Assembly: GCA_016744725.1 (NCBI GenBank)
Contig: JADGDW010000062.1
Coordinates: 1 to 22,828, forward strand
DNA from: Candidatus Albibeggiatoa sp. nov. BB20
GTDB lineage: Bacteria > Pseudomonadota > Gammaproteobacteria > Beggiatoales > Beggiatoaceae
DNA: 22,828 nucleotides
Direction of reading: 5' to 3'
This document shows positions 22,653 through 22,828 of the stretch, one piece after another. Numbering within the stretch: position 1 is the first letter of the stretch; every line of letters begins with the position of its first letter. The notes beneath the pieces were generated by a model. It did no database searches, was not told where the DNA came from, and saw only the letters and a program-made list of their open reading frames with translations. A program made the position numbers and the translations under genes.

Positions 22653-22680
22653 AACGGGAAAAGCGGCTGCCAATCCCGTT
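22653..22680 (-). terminator. Terminator on the origin side of the iterons
   Basis: AACGGGA (22653-22659) pairs with TCCCGTT (22674-22680). On the minus strand a T-rich run follows. It would stop minus-strand transcription from the iterons into the DnaA-box region. Confidence 0.6.
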
Positions 22681-22828
22681 AGTATTAACTTATAATCTTG
22701 GTTAGTATTAACTTATAATCTCAGTTAGTATTCACTTACAATTCTAGTTAACATTCACCCTGAGTCTTAGTGAGTATTCACTTACAATTCTAGTTAACAT
22801 TCACCCTAAGTCTTAGTGAGCATTCACT
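22678..22828. repeat. Iteron array, 23-bp period (first part)
   Basis: Cores at 22678, 22701, 22724 and 22747 are followed, across the junction, by those at 3 onward, all 23 bp apart. The first two are pure GTTAGTATTAAC, the third GTTAGTATTCAC, and later ones the GTGAGTATTCAC and GTTAACATTCAC pair. The array thus shows a graded change that links the dispersed 12-mer to the main iterons. Confidence 0.92.
22768..22828. other. Terminal redundancy, contig closes into a circle
   Basis: These 61 bases are identical to 1-61, including CTAAGTCT where all other units read CTGAGTCT or differ. Removing one copy keeps the 23-bp iteron phase intact. Circular length would be 22,767 bp. Confidence 0.85.

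Overview
The window is most simply read as one complete circular plasmid of about 22,767 bp. The last 61 bases (22768-22828) are identical to the first 61, including a one-base variant found only at those two places, so the two ends overlap. DNA is AT-rich by eye. The prepilin (GFTLLE) signal, ComEA-like protein, signal peptides, TolC-like proteins, Gp157-like gene and type ISP restriction enzyme together suggest a Gram-negative, probably gammaproteobacterial, host. Genus cannot be fixed from the sequence. I see no relaxase, ParA/ParB pair, transposase, rRNA, tRNA or CRISPR array.

Replication and control (22435 through the junction to 7671). Two perfect and two near-perfect DnaA boxes in a 116-bp duplication precede 18 iterons with an exact 23-bp period. 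The last iteron dimer contains the promoter of an operon for a ribbon-helix-helix-like protein, a small unknown protein and a DnaG-type primase. Next come a KilA-N protein, a serine recombinase, an XRE repressor and a DnaB_N/RepA-type helicase. The helicase leader is overlapped by a candidate antisense RNA with its own promoter and terminator. The helicase gene ends in TGTACC-type repeats that continue downstream as inverted arrays, a possible second origin or binding locus.

Accessory region I (7555-15356). A tight cluster of tiny zinc-knuckle proteins leads into a pilin-like protein with an unusually long leader. It is followed by a 1,598-residue single-chain type ISP restriction-modification enzyme. 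On the minus strand lie a YdjM-like membrane protein, a small unknown and a tail-anchored protein with a degenerate P-loop.

Accessory region II (15383-17456). Two half-length TolC-like proteins sit between two direct copies of a roughly 100-bp repeat, with a six-copy, 24-bp-period version of the iteron upstream of the YdjM operon.

Accessory region III (17756-22363). An almost adenine-free, G-run-rich segment with a strong ribosome binding site ends in a UUCG hairpin. After it come a SLOG-family gene, small unknowns, a frameshifted Gp157-like gene, a putative phage-type annealing protein, a ComEA-like protein, a 39-bp perfect palindrome and a small membrane protein that lacks an ATG at its apparent start.

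The unifying signal is a 12-mer, GTTAGTATTAAC (reverse GTTAATACTAAC), with its degenerate forms. It makes up the main iterons and the 24-bp array, and recurs singly or in pairs beside most gene clusters. I propose a plasmid-wide binding site, perhaps read by the ribbon-helix-helix protein, that links replication and transcription.
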